The notes under the pieces are model-generated. The model made no database searches and was not told the DNA's origin. It saw only the letters and a program-made list of their open reading frames with translations. The position numbers and the translations under genes are program-made. Positions 17,160 to 26,690 of a DNA stretch of 64,000 bases are shown here, piece after piece. Position 1 is the first letter of the stretch. Every line of letters starts with the position of its first letter. The DNA comes from Cohnella candidum (lineage in GTDB: Bacteria > Bacillota > Bacilli > Paenibacillales > Paenibacillaceae), in the NCBI RefSeq assembly GCF_003713065.1, contig NZ_CP033433.1, positions 496,001-560,000 of the forward strand, given 5' to 3'.

Positions 17160-18548
17160 ATGAGCAAACCCAGAAAGTTTCTCGCCGTGCTGTCCAGCGT
17201 GATGCTGCTGACCGGCCTGCTTGCCGCCTGCGGAGGCGGCTCGTCCGACAAAGAAAGCAGCTCCAGCCCATCCGCTTCCGGCAGCGCTTCTCCATCCGCG
17301 AGTTCCGCCTCGCCCAGCGCATCCGCATCCGCTTCGAGCGAACCGCAGGAGAAAGTGAAACTGACCCTGCTGGTGGACAACAACCAGGATACCGTCGTCT
17401 ATTCGAAAGCGCTGGTAGACGCGTTCCAGGCTAAATACCCGAACATCACGATCGAGACGGAAACCCGCCCGACCGGCAGCGAAGGGGATAACTTCGTGAA
17501 GACGAGATTGTCCACCGGCGACATGAACGACGTCTTCTTCTACAACTCCGGATCGCTGATGCAGGCGCTCAATCCCGAACAGAACATGATGGATTTGACG
17601 AACGAACCGTTCCAGGCGAACGTGATCGATTCGTTCAAGCCGACGGTATCGTTCAACGGCAAAATTTACGGCGCTCCCGTCGGCTCCACGATGGGCGGCG
17701 GATGGTTCTACAACAAGAAAATCTACGCCCAACTCGGACTTTCCGTACCGAAAACTTGGGCGGAGCTGATGGAGAACAACAAGAAAATCAAGGCCGCAGG
17801 GATTACGGCGATGATCGGCTCCTATAAGGATACGTGGACTTCGCAGCTGATCGTCTTGGCGGATTACTTCAACGTCCAGGCGCAGATGCCGAACTTTGCT
17901 GCCGACTACACAGGGAACAAAGCCAAGTACGCGACGACGCCCGCCGCGCTCCGTGGCTTCCAGAAACTAGAGGAGACCGTCGGCTACTACAACAAAGACT
18001 TCCTGGCAACGACGTATGACGCGGGCCTCAAGATGTTGGCGGAAGGCAAAGGCGCCCATTATCCGATGCTGACCTTCGCCGTGCCGGCCCTCGTTCAGAA
18101 CAATCCCGACAAAATGGACGACATCGGATTTTTCGCGCAACCGGGCGACAGCGCGGACCAGAACGGCCTGACGGTCTGGATGCCTGGCGGCGCTTATATC
18201 TACAAGAATACCGAACATCCAGAGGAAGCGAAGAAGTTCGTGGAATTCGTCGCTTCTACCGAAGGCGTCAGCGTCATGAGCAAGGTTTCCAAGCCTTCCG
18301 GCCCGTACGCCGTCAAAGGAGCCGCGCTTCCGGACGACACGCCGCAAGTCGTGAAAGACATGCTGCCGTATTTCGATAACAACCAGACCGCTCCCGCGCT
18401 GGAATTCCTATCTCCGGTCAAAGGCCCGAGCCTGGAGCAGATCACCGTCGAAGTCGGTTCCGGCAAACGGAAAGCGGCGGCCGCGGCCGAGCTGTACGAC
18501 CAGGACGTCAAGAAACAAGCACAGCAACTGGGTCTTTCAGGCTGGTAA
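17160..18548 (+). CDS. Extracellular solute-binding lipoprotein, family 1 (module 1)
   Basis: This 462-residue lipoprotein has signal peptide and lipobox LLAAC (Cys24), then a Ser/Ala/Pro-rich linker to about residue 60. The mature fold begins KLTLLVDNNQDTVVYSKALV and shows the MalE-type pattern (TRLSTGDMNDVFFYNSGSL, then GAPVGSTMGGGWFYNKKIY). This is the CUT1 sugar-binding family. ATG 17160 has CAGGGGG nine bases upstream. It is followed by an intercistronic hairpin and two permeases. The ligand is probably an oligosaccharide, since the regulators and rhamnosidase beside it belong to one pathway. Confidence 0.92.
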   Translation: MSKPRKFLAVLSSVMLLTGLLAACGGGSSDKESSSSPSASGSASPSASSASPSASASASSEPQEKVKLTLLVDNNQDTVVYSKALVDAFQAKYPNITIETETRPTGSEGDNFVKTRLSTGDMNDVFFYNSGSLMQALNPEQNMMDLTNEPFQANVIDSFKPTVSFNGKIYGAPVGSTMGGGWFYNKKIYAQLGLSVPKTWAELMENNKKIKAAGITAMIGSYKDTWTSQLIVLADYFNVQAQMPNFAADYTGNKAKYATTPAALRGFQKLEETVGYYNKDFLATTYDAGLKMLAEGKGAHYPMLTFAVPALVQNNPDKMDDIGFFAQPGDSADQNGLTVWMPGGAYIYKNTEHPEEAKKFVEFVASTEGVSVMSKVSKPSGPYAVKGAALPDDTPQVVKDMLPYFDNNQTAPALEFLSPVKGPSLEQITVEVGSGKRKAAAAAELYDQDVKKQAQQLGLSGW

Positions 18549-18575
18549 TCGCAGCGACGCCTGCGGAATCGAAGT

Positions 18576-18603
18576 CGGCCCCGCCCATCTCGCGTGGGGC
18601 CGG
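18576..18603 (+). other. Intercistronic hairpin between binding-protein and permease genes
   Basis: CGGCCCCGC (18576-18584) pairs with GTGGGGCCG (18594-18602) and no proper T-run follows. Such hairpins after a binding-protein gene usually protect the upstream mRNA so that more binding protein than permease is made. Confidence 0.7.
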
Positions 18604-18631
18604 CTGTTTCGTGTAATCAGGAGGGATCGGG

Positions 18632-19498
18632 ATGTCCAAGGTATTCAAACGGATCTACACCTACAACTTTCTGCTGCCCGCGGCCATCGTCTACACCGTC
18701 GTTTTCATCGTTCCGACCGTCATGTCGTTCTTCTTCAGCTTGACTCGCTGGACGTTGTTCGATTGGACCTTTATCGGGCTGGATAACTTCAAGACGTTCT
18801 TCCAGGAGCCTTCCTTAAGCATCGGGTTCAAAAACACGCTGATCTATGCGGCGGTCACCTGCGCGGCGAAGGTGGTCGGGGGCTTGCTGCTCGGCGTGTT
18901 CCTGACAAGCAAAATCCGAACGAAGGATTATCTTCGCTCCGTCGTTTTCTTCCCCGTACTCGTCAGTACGATCGCCGTCGGCATCGCCTTCAGCATGATG
19001 ATGCACCCGACGACGGGGCTTTTCAATACGGCGCTTGCCCATCTCGGCATCGAGGGGCCGGACTGGCTGGGGGATACGAAACTTGCGCTCCTGTCGGTGG
19101 CGGCCGTGGACGTGTGGAAAGGTATCGGCCTCGCCACCGTGATTTATATCGCGGGTATATTGGCGATTCCCGAGGAATACTCCGAGGCGCTTCAGATCGA
19201 CGGCGGAAGCTCGTGGCACAAATTCTGGAACATCACGGTCCCGCTCAGCCGCCCGGCTACGAACGCGGTCATCATTCTCTCCTTCATCGGCGGCCTGCGG
19301 TCGTTCGACCTGATTTGGGCCATGACCCGAGGCGGTCCGGGCTTCGCGACCGACGTCATCGCCTCGATCATCTATAAGCAGTACCAAGGCGGATTTTACG
19401 GCCTCGCGACGGCGGGCAACGTCATCCTGTTCCTGTTCGTCACCGCCATCGTGTACCCTCTGTCCCGTTATCTCACCCGCAATGAGGTGGATCTATGA
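18632..19498 (+). CDS. Sugar ABC transporter permease, MalF/UgpA type (module 1)
   Basis: This 288-residue membrane protein has six predicted helices. The inner EAA loop is seen as EYSEALQIDGGSSWHKFWNI, where the coupling ATPase docks. AGGAGGG precedes ATG 18632. It overlaps the second permease by four bases (ATGA). Together with 17160 and 19495 it forms a CUT1 importer; no ATPase gene is present in the module. Confidence 0.93.
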   Translation: MSKVFKRIYTYNFLLPAAIVYTVVFIVPTVMSFFFSLTRWTLFDWTFIGLDNFKTFFQEPSLSIGFKNTLIYAAVTCAAKVVGGLLLGVFLTSKIRTKDYLRSVVFFPVLVSTIAVGIAFSMMMHPTTGLFNTALAHLGIEGPDWLGDTKLALLSVAAVDVWKGIGLATVIYIAGILAIPEEYSEALQIDGGSSWHKFWNITVPLSRPATNAVIILSFIGGLRSFDLIWAMTRGGPGFATDVIASIIYKQYQGGFYGLATAGNVILFLFVTAIVYPLSRYLTRNEVDL

Positions 19499-20325
19499 GT
19501 CGCGGACTGCGCAAGTTCTCCGTCGAAACGATTGCCGTGCTGGCGAGCGTCGTCATCTTCTGGGTCCCCCTGTACTTCGTCCTGCTGACGGCCATGAAAA
19601 GCGCGCCGGAAGCCTCCGAGATGAATTTGGCATGGCCTTCGAAAATCCAGCTCTGGCAAAACATCAAAAACGTCGTCGCCTTCCGTGACCACATGCTGCT
19701 GCGCGCGTTCTGGAACAGCTCGGCGCTTACGATCCTGTCCTTGGCGGCGATGGTGGTCGTTTGTTCGATGGCCGCGTTCGTCATGCAGCGCCGGAACGAC
19801 AAGGCGACCCCTTGGATCAGCTTCTTCGTGCTCGCGGGCTTGATCATTCCTCCGGCGATCGTGCCGACGATTTGGGTGCTGAACGAAATCCACCTCTTCA
19901 AAACGTTGATCGGCCTGGTTCTGGTGGAGGTCGCACTCGGATTTCCGTTCTCCGTGATGCTCTACCGGGGATTCATGGCCGCGATTCCGCGCGAAATCGA
20001 CGAAGCCGCGGTCGTGGACGGCTACGGCGGCTACCGCTTGTTCTTTACGATCATTTTCCCGCTGCTGCAGCCGGTAACCGCGACGATCATCGTCACGCAG
20101 GCGGTGTTCATTTTCAACGATTTCACGAACCCGCTGTATTTCTTCCCCGGCGCGAAGAACGCGACCGTGCAGCTCACGCTGTACAATTTCACGAGCCAAT
20201 TCGTTTCCCAATGGAACCTGCTGTTTACCGACATTTTGCTGATTACGCTCCCGCCGCTTTTACTGTTCGTCTTCTTCAACAAGAAAATCGTGGCCGGCAT
20301 GACGACCGGGTCGGTCAAAGGCTGA
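19495..20325 (+). CDS. Sugar ABC transporter permease, MalG/UgpE type (module 1)
   Basis: This 276-residue membrane protein has six helices and an EAA loop in EIDEAAVVDGYGGYRLFFTI. It starts within the stop of the previous permease. The C-terminus (KKIVAGMTTGSVKG) is the usual ending of this family. The rhamnosidase gene follows 39 bases later, so import and intracellular hydrolysis are probably co-expressed. Confidence 0.93.
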   Translation: MSRGLRKFSVETIAVLASVVIFWVPLYFVLLTAMKSAPEASEMNLAWPSKIQLWQNIKNVVAFRDHMLLRAFWNSSALTILSLAAMVVVCSMAAFVMQRRNDKATPWISFFVLAGLIIPPAIVPTIWVLNEIHLFKTLIGLVLVEVALGFPFSVMLYRGFMAAIPREIDEAAVVDGYGGYRLFFTIIFPLLQPVTATIIVTQAVFIFNDFTNPLYFFPGAKNATVQLTLYNFTSQFVSQWNLLFTDILLITLPPLLLFVFFNKKIVAGMTTGSVKG

Positions 20326-20364
20326 ACCGGCAGCTCTGTACGAGCCCGAATGGAGGAATATGAA

Positions 20365-23256
20365 ATGAGCGTTCTGCAAGTGACCGATTTGACGTGCGAA
20401 TACCGCAAGAATCCCCTGGGGATCGGTGTCCGCGTTCCGCGCTTCGGTTGGCGTCTGTTGTCGGACTCCCGCGGCACGGTGCAGAAGGGTTACCGGATCG
20501 TCGTTACGGGTACGGATGGGGATTTTGGAACGCCCGTATGGGATTCCGGCTATACGGAAAGCGATGCTTCCATTCAAGTTGAGTTTGTCGGAACCGAGCC
20601 GCTGCATTCTTGCACGCCGTACCTGTACAAGGTCAAAGTGTGGGATGCGGCCGGCCGGGAATCCGAGTGGAGCGAGACGGCGCGGTTCGAGACGACGCTG
20701 CTGGATCCGTCGGAATGGCAGGCGAGCTGGATCACGCCGGATGCGGCTGGGATTGATCCTCAGTCCGAAGCGTCCTTCCTGCTGCGTAAAAGCTTCGAGC
20801 TGAAGAGCGGCATCGCATCCGCTCGCATTTATGCGACCGCGGCGGGTTTATACGAGCTGTTCGCGAACGGCCGGCGGGTATCGGACGAGGTGCTGTCTCC
20901 CGGCTGGACCAGTTATCGATACCGGCTGCAGTACCAAACGTACGACGTGACGGACTTGCTGAGGAACGGCAGCAACGCGATCGGCATCCATCTCGGCGAC
21001 GGCTGGTACCGGGGCGGCATGGGCTTCGAAAGCCGGGACTTCAAATACGGGGACCGGCGCGCGGCATTGCTGCAGCTTCATGTGAAGTACGAGGACGGTA
21101 CGGAGGAAATTATCGTGTCCGATGAGTCGTGGAAATGCGACATCGGTCCGGTGACGTACGCGACCATTTACCACGGAGAGAAATACGACGCCCGGCTGGA
21201 GCAGGACGGCTGGAGCGAATCAGGCTTCCAGGACGGATCCTGGACGGCCGCCGAAACGCTGGATTTGCCGATGGACATCCTGGTGCCGCAGGAGAACTGG
21301 CCGACCCGCGTGACCGAGACGATCCGGCCGGTGTCATCGTTCGTCACGCCGGCGGGCGACCGCGTGCTGGACATGGGGCAGAACATGGTCGGACGCGTCC
21401 GTTTGAACGTGTCGGTCCCCGCCGGCACGAAGATCGTGCTCCGGCACGCGGAAGTGCTGGACCGGGATGGCAACATCTACTTCGGCAACCTGCGGCCTGC
21501 GAAGCAGACGGTAGAGTATACGGCGAAAGGCGAAGGAACGGAGAGCTATGCGCCGCATTTCACGTTCATGGGGTTCCGATACGTGAAGGTGGAAGGATTT
21601 CCGGGCGGCGGCACGCTGCCGTTGGACGCTTTCGCCGGAGAAGTGCTGCACTCCGACATGGAGCCGACGGGTTCGTTCGAAACCTCGGACAGCCGCGTGA
21701 ACAAGCTGCAAAGCAACATTCGGTGGGGCCAGCGCGGCAACTTCCTGGACGTGCCGACGGATTGTCCGCAGCGGGATGAAAGGCTCGGCTGGACGGGCGA
21801 CGCGCAGGTGTTCATCAGCACTGCGCTGTTCAACTACCAGGGTGCGCCATTCTTCACGAAGTGGCTGCGCGATCTGAAGGCCGAGCAGCACCCGAATGGC
21901 GGCGTTCCGTTCGTCATTCCGGACGTAGCCGGCGGCGACAGCTCCGCCGCATGGGGAGACGCCGCGGTCATCTGCCCGTGGACCGTCTACCAATATTACG
22001 GAGACCGGCGCCTGCTGGCCGAGCAGTACGGGAGCATGAAGGCATGGGTTGAATACATCCGTGCGCAGGGCACCAATGAGTACTTGTGGAACACGGGCTT
22101 CCACTTCGGGGATTGGCTCGGACTGGACGCCAAGGAAGACAGCTATGTGGGCGCGACGCCGCGGGAGTTGATCGCGACGGCGTATTACGCGTACTCGACC
22201 CGCCTTCTTCGCCAGACTGCCGAGGTTCTCGGGCACTCGGAAGACGCGGCGAAGTATGGGGAATTGCATGAGCGGATCGTGCAGGCTTATCGGGAAGAAT
22301 TCCTTACCGCGACGGGCAGGGTTGCCGCGCCGACCCAAACGGCGCACGTGCTCACGCTCATGTTCGACCTGGCGGACGAAAGCGTCAGGACGAGGGTCGC
22401 CAAGGACCTGAACGATTTGGTGGTGGAGAACGGCTACCATTTGACGACCGGTTTCGTCGGCACGCCGTATCTGTGCTTCACGCTCTCGAACCATGGATAC
22501 CACCATACGGCGGTACGGCTGCTTTTGCAGGAAAGCTATCCGGGCTGGCTATACTCGGTTTCCCAAGGAGCGACGACGATTTGGGAGCACTGGGACAGCC
22601 TCAAACCGGACGGTTCGTTCTGGAGCGACGACATGAACTCGTTCAACCATTACGCGTACGGCGCGATCGGCGATTGGATGTACCGCAAGGTCGCCGGCCT
22701 CGACATGGATCCCTCGGTTCCGGCGTTCAAGAGAATTCACATCGAGCCGCTGTTCGGAACCAAGGCGCTGACGTATGCGAAGGCTTCGCATCTTTCCCCT
22801 TACGGGAACATCGAATCCGGATGGCGCGTGGACGGAGATCGTATCTCCGTTAACGTCACCGTGCCGGTCAACGCGACCGCCGAAGTCGTGCTGAGAGGCG
22901 CGACGGTCGCCGGCTTGAAGGAAAGCGGCAAGCTGCTCGCGGAGGGGGATGGTATTCTTGCGGTCACCGAGAATGAGGACGGCGCGGTGCTCTCCGTCGG
23001 CTCAGGAACGTACGCGTTCGAATATGAGAACGCGGATTTGTTCCGCGCCGGCTATACGGAGAACACGGTCGTCAGCGACATCCTGAACGACGAAGCCGCG
23101 ACCGACGTGCTCCGGAAACATCTGCCTCACCTGTTCGAAGGGCCGATGCTGAAGTTTTTGAACACGTCGAGCCTGAAGCAGGTGGAGGAGAACGGCATGG
23201 CCCGCGTGCCGGCCGGCGCGATGGACGCCGTATTGGCGGATTTGGCGAAATTGTAA
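20365..23256 (+). CDS. Alpha-L-rhamnosidase, GH78, with C-terminal helical module
   Basis: This 963-residue protein without a signal peptide has an N-terminal Ig-like domain, the Bac_rhamnosid_N domain (ATAAGLYELFANGRRVSDE, later LGDGWYRGGMGF), a concanavalin-like domain and an (alpha/alpha)6 barrel with the catalytic motif DCPQRDERLGWTGD. A C-terminal beta domain follows. ATG 20365 is chosen because GGAGG at 20352-20356 precedes it; ATG 20350 would overlap that site. The last 66 residues (23056-23253) are an extra helical module also present in the proteins at 48906 and 58570. The enzyme should remove terminal rhamnose from imported oligosaccharides. Confidence 0.92.
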   Translation: MSVLQVTDLTCEYRKNPLGIGVRVPRFGWRLLSDSRGTVQKGYRIVVTGTDGDFGTPVWDSGYTESDASIQVEFVGTEPLHSCTPYLYKVKVWDAAGRESEWSETARFETTLLDPSEWQASWITPDAAGIDPQSEASFLLRKSFELKSGIASARIYATAAGLYELFANGRRVSDEVLSPGWTSYRYRLQYQTYDVTDLLRNGSNAIGIHLGDGWYRGGMGFESRDFKYGDRRAALLQLHVKYEDGTEEIIVSDESWKCDIGPVTYATIYHGEKYDARLEQDGWSESGFQDGSWTAAETLDLPMDILVPQENWPTRVTETIRPVSSFVTPAGDRVLDMGQNMVGRVRLNVSVPAGTKIVLRHAEVLDRDGNIYFGNLRPAKQTVEYTAKGEGTESYAPHFTFMGFRYVKVEGFPGGGTLPLDAFAGEVLHSDMEPTGSFETSDSRVNKLQSNIRWGQRGNFLDVPTDCPQRDERLGWTGDAQVFISTALFNYQGAPFFTKWLRDLKAEQHPNGGVPFVIPDVAGGDSSAAWGDAAVICPWTVYQYYGDRRLLAEQYGSMKAWVEYIRAQGTNEYLWNTGFHFGDWLGLDAKEDSYVGATPRELIATAYYAYSTRLLRQTAEVLGHSEDAAKYGELHERIVQAYREEFLTATGRVAAPTQTAHVLTLMFDLADESVRTRVAKDLNDLVVENGYHLTTGFVGTPYLCFTLSNHGYHHTAVRLLLQESYPGWLYSVSQGATTIWEHWDSLKPDGSFWSDDMNSFNHYAYGAIGDWMYRKVAGLDMDPSVPAFKRIHIEPLFGTKALTYAKASHLSPYGNIESGWRVDGDRISVNVTVPVNATAEVVLRGATVAGLKESGKLLAEGDGILAVTENEDGAVLSVGSGTYAFEYENADLFRAGYTENTVVSDILNDEAATDVLRKHLPHLFEGPMLKFLNTSSLKQVEENGMARVPAGAMDAVLADLAKL

Positions 23257-23277
23257 AGTTGTTGCAGCCGGCTTGCG

Positions 23278-23467
23278 AAATAATGGGAAAAGTTCCCGCT
23301 AAATTTTGCGAAATAGTCTCCCAGCCCAAAATAGTGGGAAAAACTCCTATTAAATCGGTACATCCGAGGTGAAATCCCTTAAAAACGCCCACTTAGTGGG
23401 CGTTTTTCCCACTAATCCGGAGAAAGCAGGAGTAGGAAGCAAAATAGTAGGAGGTTTTCCCATTATT
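23278..23467. repeat. Three copies of a ~30-base intergenic element in both orientations
   Basis: AAATAATGGGAAAAG starts at 23278 and AAATAGTGGGAAAAA at 23328. A third copy is in reverse orientation at 23439-23467 (GCAAAATAGTAGGAGG reading forward). The copies share a core TGGGAAAA followed by TCCYRCTA. A partial copy (GCGAAATAGTCTCCC) starts at 23308. They flank the terminator at 23381. The 262-base gap holds no gene. Confidence 0.65.
23381..23407. terminator. Bidirectional terminator between convergent genes
   Basis: AAAAACGCCCACT (23381-23393) and AGTGGGCGTTTTT (23395-23407) form a perfect 13-base stem with A- and T-runs at its ends. It works in either direction, for the GH78 gene on the plus strand and the AraC gene on the minus strand. 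Confidence 0.92.
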
Positions 23468-23518
23468 GTTGGTATGGTGGGTTGATTTGGCACGTGAGTC
23501 GCTATGTGCCGTGAAGGG

Positions 23519-24439
23519 TTACTTCTCGTTAGCCGAACGGTACTCACTGGGGCTCGTTCCCATCACTTTGCGAAACACTTCGCGGAAATGCGCCGGATCC
23601 TGATATCCGGCGCTCTTTGCGATAGAGGCGATTTTATGGTCGGTTTCAAGGAGCATCCGGCAAGCGTGCTCGACCCGCCTCAGCTGCAAGTAATCCGAAA
23701 ATCCCATTCCCGCCGCTTGACGGAACAGCCGGATGAAATGGCGTTTGCTGATGCCGGCTTTGGCCGCAAGCTCATCCACGGTTAACGGTTCTGTCGCATG
23801 CGAATCGACGTACTCCAGCCAAGCGGCCGTTCCCGTTCGGCTCGCCACGGAAGCCGAGGAGAGATCCGGTCTCAAAAGCCGGGTAACTTGGACGGTAATC
23901 TGCAAAAGTCCCGCGAACATGCTCACTTCGAATCCCCACGGTTTCTCCGTATATTCCCGAAATAATCGATCGAACACCGGCCTCAATTCCATGCCGGGGT
24001 CGACCAGCGAAATATACGTTCCAGGGGCGCCGCTCAAGAGAGTAAACAATTCGCCTCCGCTGCCGTAGGCGGACAGCCACCGGGTCAGCTCGCCCAAGAA
24101 GTCCGGCCGGATGCAGAGGTTGTAAACGACCAGATTGTTTCGGCCCGACGCGTCGCTCGGACGGAAGATATGCGAAGTTCCCAACGGAAGAACGTACAGG
24201 CACCCTTTGGCGGCACGTTCCACGCGGTTCCCGACATAATGGAAGCCTTCTCCCGCCATGACGTAGACGATTTCCAAATAAGCGTGATCGTGCTCCCGAA
24301 GTTGGAAGCCTTCTTCCCAGCGATTCATGAACAACGGGAAATTCCCTTGGAAGTGCTCGGAAACCGGGGAATGCTGAACGGGCGCCTTGGCGGATTTACC
24401 TTGAAGAGCATTGTCACCATTGACCATGTTGGATGTCAC
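23519..24439 (-). CDS. AraC family transcriptional regulator with N-terminal cupin
   Basis: This 306-residue protein has an N-terminal cupin sugar-binding domain (LREHDHAYLEIVYVMAGEG) and two C-terminal helix-turn-helix motifs (LTVDELAAKAGISKRHFIRL and IASIAKSAGYQDPAHFREVF), ending with the family motif GTSPSEYR. It has no receiver domain, so it is a one-component regulator, unlike the three YesN proteins nearby. The start may be GTG 24439 or ATG 24427; AGGAAGAA lies just upstream and does not decide between them. It is divergent from the GH78-type gene at 24514, its most likely target. Confidence 0.9.
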   Translation of the reverse strand: MTSNMVNGDNALQGKSAKAPVQHSPVSEHFQGNFPLFMNRWEEGFQLREHDHAYLEIVYVMAGEGFHYVGNRVERAAKGCLYVLPLGTSHIFRPSDASGRNNLVVYNLCIRPDFLGELTRWLSAYGSGGELFTLLSGAPGTYISLVDPGMELRPVFDRLFREYTEKPWGFEVSMFAGLLQITVQVTRLLRPDLSSASVASRTGTAAWLEYVDSHATEPLTVDELAAKAGISKRHFIRLFRQAAGMGFSDYLQLRRVEHACRMLLETDHKIASIAKSAGYQDPAHFREVFRKVMGTSPSEYRSANEK

Positions 24440-24467
24440 TTCTTCCTGCGTTCTGTCCTGTCCGCTT

Positions 24468-24496
24468 ATTATACAATCGTCTCATCAGACAGACAA
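24468..24496 (-). promoter_or_regulatory. Sigma-A-type promoter of the AraC regulator gene
   Basis: On the minus strand TTGTCT (24491-24496) and TATAAT (24468-24473) are separated by exactly 17 bases. The predicted transcript start falls about 20 bases before the start codon. The promoter overlaps the TATACAAT stretch that could serve the divergent gene, so the two directions may compete. Confidence 0.6.
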
Positions 24497-24513
24497 CGAG
24501 AGGAGCAGTCCAC

Positions 24514-26556
24514 ATGGAAAGAAACAACGGATCGCAAACGGCAACCTGGATCTGGTATCCCGGGGATTTCGAAATCCGGCTGCATGAGAAAATGTCGGTG
24601 AAGCGCAAGGCGCGCGACGTCATGTACCCGGCGTTTTGGAGGCTGGACCGCCATTATTCCAACGTGAGATTCCGCTGTACGTATGACTTGCCGCAGGAGG
24701 AACAGATCCGGATCCTCGCGGAGGGGACGTTCTCGCTTTATCTGGACGGCAAGGACAATTACCGCTCGGACGATTCCGTCTACACGCTTCCCGCCGGGCG
24801 GCATGAAATCACGGTCAGCGTGTTCAACGACGTCGAAGTTCCCGCCCTGTACATCGAGGGTACGAACTTCCGAACCGGCACGTGCTGGGAGGCGAACTCC
24901 TACCAGAACGACTGGGTGGCCGCCGGGTCCTGGACGTTCGATTCGCCGCAAGACCGGCCTTCCCGGTTCCGTTTGGCCGTCACGCCGCAGGAGCCCGCCG
25001 CCGTGGAAATCCGGGACGGCCATCCGCTCCTCGACTTCGGCCGAGAAACGTTCGGCTATTTGCGGTTCCATAACCTTCAGGGTTCCGGCAAGGTGCGGAT
25101 CTATTACGGGGAATCCGAAGCCGAGGCGCTGTCCCCGGACAAGTGCTATAACCTGGATCGGTTCGAAGCCGGGGCGGCTGCCGTACGCGCGAACGACGGA
25201 ATCTTTACGCTGGAGGATGCGAAGGCGTTCCGGTATGTCTGGATCCACGCCGATCCGGGCGTGAGCTGGGACCGCGTGTCCATGCTATACGAGTACGTGC
25301 CTGTGACTTATCGCAGCACCTTCGAATGCTCGGATCCGAAGCTGAATGAGATTTACGACATGGGGCTGTACACCTTGCATCTCAATTCGCGGGAGTTTTA
25401 CCTGGACGGCATCAAACGCGATCGCTGGGTATGGTCGGGCGACGCCTATCAGGCGTTCCTCATGAACTATTACAGCTTTTTCGACCTCGACGTGACGCGC
25501 CGGACGCTGATCGCGCTGCGGGGCAAGGATCCGCTCACGATGCATTTTAACACGATTCTCGACTATTCCTTGTACTGGTTCGTTTCGCTCTATGACTACT
25601 ACCTGTACACCGGGGATTTCGCGTTTATCCGGCAGTATTACGACCGCGCGGCCACCTTGATGGACTTCATCTTGAAGCAGCGGAACGAAGAGGGCATGCT
25701 CGAAGGCCGTCCGCAGGATTGGGTGTTCGTCGATTGGGCGGATTTCAAAAACAACGGAGCCGTCAGCACGATCCAGATTCTATTGGCGCGCAGCCTGGAA
25801 GCTATGAGCATGTTCGCCGGCCAAATGGGAGAGGAAGAAGAGGCGGCATCTTACGGCATGCTCGCCGAAGAGCTTAAGGAAAAAACGATGCGGCTGTTCT
25901 GGGACGACGAGAAAGGCGGATTGCTGCATCACCGGGTGGACGGCGTCACGCAACCCACCCTCACCAAACATGCCGGCATGTTCGCCATGACGTTCGATTA
26001 CCTAACGCCGGAGCAGCGGGAGAGCGTCGTCCGCAACGTCATCCTGAATCCCGACGTTCCCCAAATCCGCACGCCTTATATGCGGTTCCACGAGATGGCC
26101 GTGCTTTGCGAGAGCGGGCAGCACGATCTCGTCAGAGAAGAGATGCGCTCTTACTGGGGCGGCATGATCGCGCTCGGCGCGACGACGTTCTGGGAGGAAT
26201 ACGATCCGGCCCTCGCCGATGACGCCCATTACGACATGTACGGCGTGCCGTTCGGCAAAAGCCTGTGCCACGCCTGGGGAGCCGGTCCGGTCTACCTGTT
26301 CGGCAAATACTATCTCGGCGTAAAGCCTCTCAGCCCGGGTTATGAAACTTTCGTCGTGGAGCCGAGGCTCGGAGGGCTGGAATGGATGAAAGGGAAACTG
26401 CCGCTCGGCCCCGGGGATGCGGAAGTGGAAATGGATGAGCGCCGAATCCGCGTCCGCGCGACGCACGGGAAGGGCGTGCTCCGGTACGAGAAAGACGGGC
26501 AGACTCTGGAAGCCTCTATCCCCGTCGACGGAAGCTGGCTGGAAATCGAAATTTGA
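24514..26556 (+). CDS. Alpha-L-rhamnosidase-type enzyme (GH78-like six-hairpin barrel)
   Basis: This 680-residue protein has no signal peptide. The N-terminal beta domains are reduced compared with the 963-residue enzyme at 20365. The barrel contains DGIKRDRWVWSGDAYQAF, the GH78 catalytic region, and later TTFWEEYDP and CHAWGAGP, which recur in the family. ATG 24514 has AGAGGAG at 24499-24505; the in-frame extension back to 24433 overlaps the divergent promoter and is rejected. It is closest in the window to the short enzyme at 35030. It lacks the helical tail seen in the two large GH78 proteins. Confidence 0.87.
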   Translation: MERNNGSQTATWIWYPGDFEIRLHEKMSVKRKARDVMYPAFWRLDRHYSNVRFRCTYDLPQEEQIRILAEGTFSLYLDGKDNYRSDDSVYTLPAGRHEITVSVFNDVEVPALYIEGTNFRTGTCWEANSYQNDWVAAGSWTFDSPQDRPSRFRLAVTPQEPAAVEIRDGHPLLDFGRETFGYLRFHNLQGSGKVRIYYGESEAEALSPDKCYNLDRFEAGAAAVRANDGIFTLEDAKAFRYVWIHADPGVSWDRVSMLYEYVPVTYRSTFECSDPKLNEIYDMGLYTLHLNSREFYLDGIKRDRWVWSGDAYQAFLMNYYSFFDLDVTRRTLIALRGKDPLTMHFNTILDYSLYWFVSLYDYYLYTGDFAFIRQYYDRAATLMDFILKQRNEEGMLEGRPQDWVFVDWADFKNNGAVSTIQILLARSLEAMSMFAGQMGEEEEAASYGMLAEELKEKTMRLFWDDEKGGLLHHRVDGVTQPTLTKHAGMFAMTFDYLTPEQRESVVRNVILNPDVPQIRTPYMRFHEMAVLCESGQHDLVREEMRSYWGGMIALGATTFWEEYDPALADDAHYDMYGVPFGKSLCHAWGAGPVYLFGKYYLGVKPLSPGYETFVVEPRLGGLEWMKGKLPLGPGDAEVEMDERRIRVRATHGKGVLRYEKDGQTLEASIPVDGSWLEIEI

Positions 26557-26591
26557 GTGGATAGGTCCGCGATTTCAACATGCAAAAGAAA

Positions 26592-26646
26592 GACAACGAT
26601 TCTAAAAGAAGTGAAATATACGGAGGCCGCCCGGTCCGCCTATACT
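26592..26646 (+). promoter_or_regulatory. Module 2 candidate operator and -10 upstream of the GH43 gene
   Basis: A 32-base box, 26592-26623, differs at only three positions from 31224-31255 upstream of solute-binding protein 2. The shared core includes TTCTAAAAGA followed by GTGAAATATACGG. The -10-like TATACT is at 26641, 49 bases from the start of the box (48 in the other copy). The intervening bases are not conserved, so this is not a recent duplication of the whole region. Confidence 0.55.
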
Positions 26647-26690
26647 GAAGGCAGAGAATCTCGCAGTTACTTCGAAGGGAGCAATCCAGG

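Noticed and set aside
17160-17345. Ser/Ala-rich repeats in the solute-binding protein gene as a DNA repeat array
   Set aside because: They encode the flexible linker after the lipobox cysteine, common in lipoproteins of this group, and are not a separate DNA feature.
23257-23518. Possible CRISPR array in the repeat-rich spacer
   Set aside because: The copies are imperfect, face both directions and are irregularly spaced, and no cas gene is present.
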